6,615 nucleotides of DNA from positions 1 through 6,615 of the forward strand of contig JAJXYU010000009.1 of the NCBI GenBank assembly GCA_021780395.1, given 5' to 3'. Shown here in pieces: positions 6,473-6,615 of the stretch. This DNA comes from Pseudomonadota bacterium (lineage in GTDB: Bacteria; Pseudomonadota; Gammaproteobacteria; Steroidobacterales; Steroidobacteraceae). Position numbers and translations under genes: made by a program. The notes under the pieces are model-generated. The model made no database searches. It saw nothing but the letters and a program-made list of their open reading frames with translations, and was not told the DNA's origin. How positions within the stretch are numbered: position 1 is the first letter of the stretch; the number at the start of each line of letters is the position of its first letter.

Positions 6473-6615
6473 CGATCGCACACGCCGCGCCACCGCCCGT
6501 CCTGCGCCTGAAACGCAACGAGGATCGACGCCTGCACGCCGGTCACCTGTGGGTGTTCAGCAACGAGGTCGACACCGCGCAGACCCCGCTGGCGCGCTTC
6601 GAGCCCGGCGACCTC
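6466..6615 (+). CDS. rlmI: RlmI-like 23S rRNA cytosine methyltransferase, N-terminal fragment (runs off window)
   Basis: ATG 6466 opens a frame that stays open to the window end, giving the first 50 residues. The stretch [20 protein letters not shown] (13-32) followed by NEV and, later, FEPGD matches the N-terminal PUA-like RNA-binding domain of class I SAM-dependent rRNA methyltransferases such as E. coli RlmI (LRRHPWVFSGAV), which makes m5C1962 in 23S rRNA. The catalytic Rossmann domain and cysteine lie beyond the window, so activity cannot be checked and a paralogue in the same family is possible. The Shine-Dalgarno is poor: an AGG abuts the ATG and nothing better lies at normal spacing, yet no alternative in-frame start is evident. 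It is divergent from the DUF255 gene with 55 bp between start codons. Confidence 0.82.
   Translation, partial: MPTIAHAAPPPVLRLKRNEDRRLHAGHLWVFSNEVDTAQTPLARFEPGDL

Noticed and set aside
6411..6518. 36-residue N-terminal extension of the DUF255 gene from an ATG at 6518
   Set aside because: The family sequence starts at ATG 6410 with a good ribosome site; the extension is the complement of the rlmI-like start and the promoter region.
1..6615. CRISPR array, insertion sequence, phage or toxin-antitoxin/defence system
   Set aside because: No spaced direct repeats, terminal inverted repeats, transposase, integrase or small paired genes were seen; all space is taken by housekeeping-type genes.

Overview
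The window is a GC-rich (by eye well above 65%), densely coding stretch of bacterial chromosome. Strong G/C third-position bias and the protein types (a TsaC/Sua5-type t6A enzyme, a type III PLP decarboxylase, a DUF255 thioredoxin-like protein and an RlmI-type methyltransferase) suggest a proteobacterium, most likely a GC-rich gammaproteobacterium. That placement is inference; no rRNA or tRNA is present to confirm it.

Layout. Four plus-strand genes run head to tail from the left edge to 4258, each overlapping the next or nearly so: (1) the C-terminal 545 residues of a large HtrA-like protein with a degenerate protease domain and PDZ domains, truncated by the window edge; (2) a TsaC/Sua5 L-threonylcarbamoyladenylate synthase; (3) an ornithine/lysine-type decarboxylase of the alanine-racemase fold; (4) a small HIT-family protein. 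The GTGA/ATGA-type junctions point to one translationally coupled operon. A long minus-strand gene (4251-6410) for a YyaL/SPATA20-like protein (DUF255) converges on it, and the two 3' ends overlap by 8 bp. The last gene, starting at 6466 on the plus strand and leaving the window, is the N-terminus of an RlmI-like 23S rRNA methyltransferase. It is divergent from the DUF255 gene across a 55-bp intergenic region that appears to hold two overlapping, opposed promoters and a small palindrome over the DUF255 ribosome binding site.

How the genes fit together. Two products act on translation RNAs (TsaC/Sua5 on tRNA, RlmI on 23S rRNA), one makes a polyamine or diamine, one is probably a nucleotide hydrolase or transferase, and one is a probable protein-quality-control factor. 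Nothing in the sequence ties the operon to a single pathway. There is no mobile element, CRISPR array, phage gene or RNA gene.

The most interesting item is the first gene. Its architecture and several signature stretches look like the second half of the tandem HtrA proteins Nma111 (fungi) and DEG7 (plants), including a protease repeat that has lost its catalytic His and Ser.
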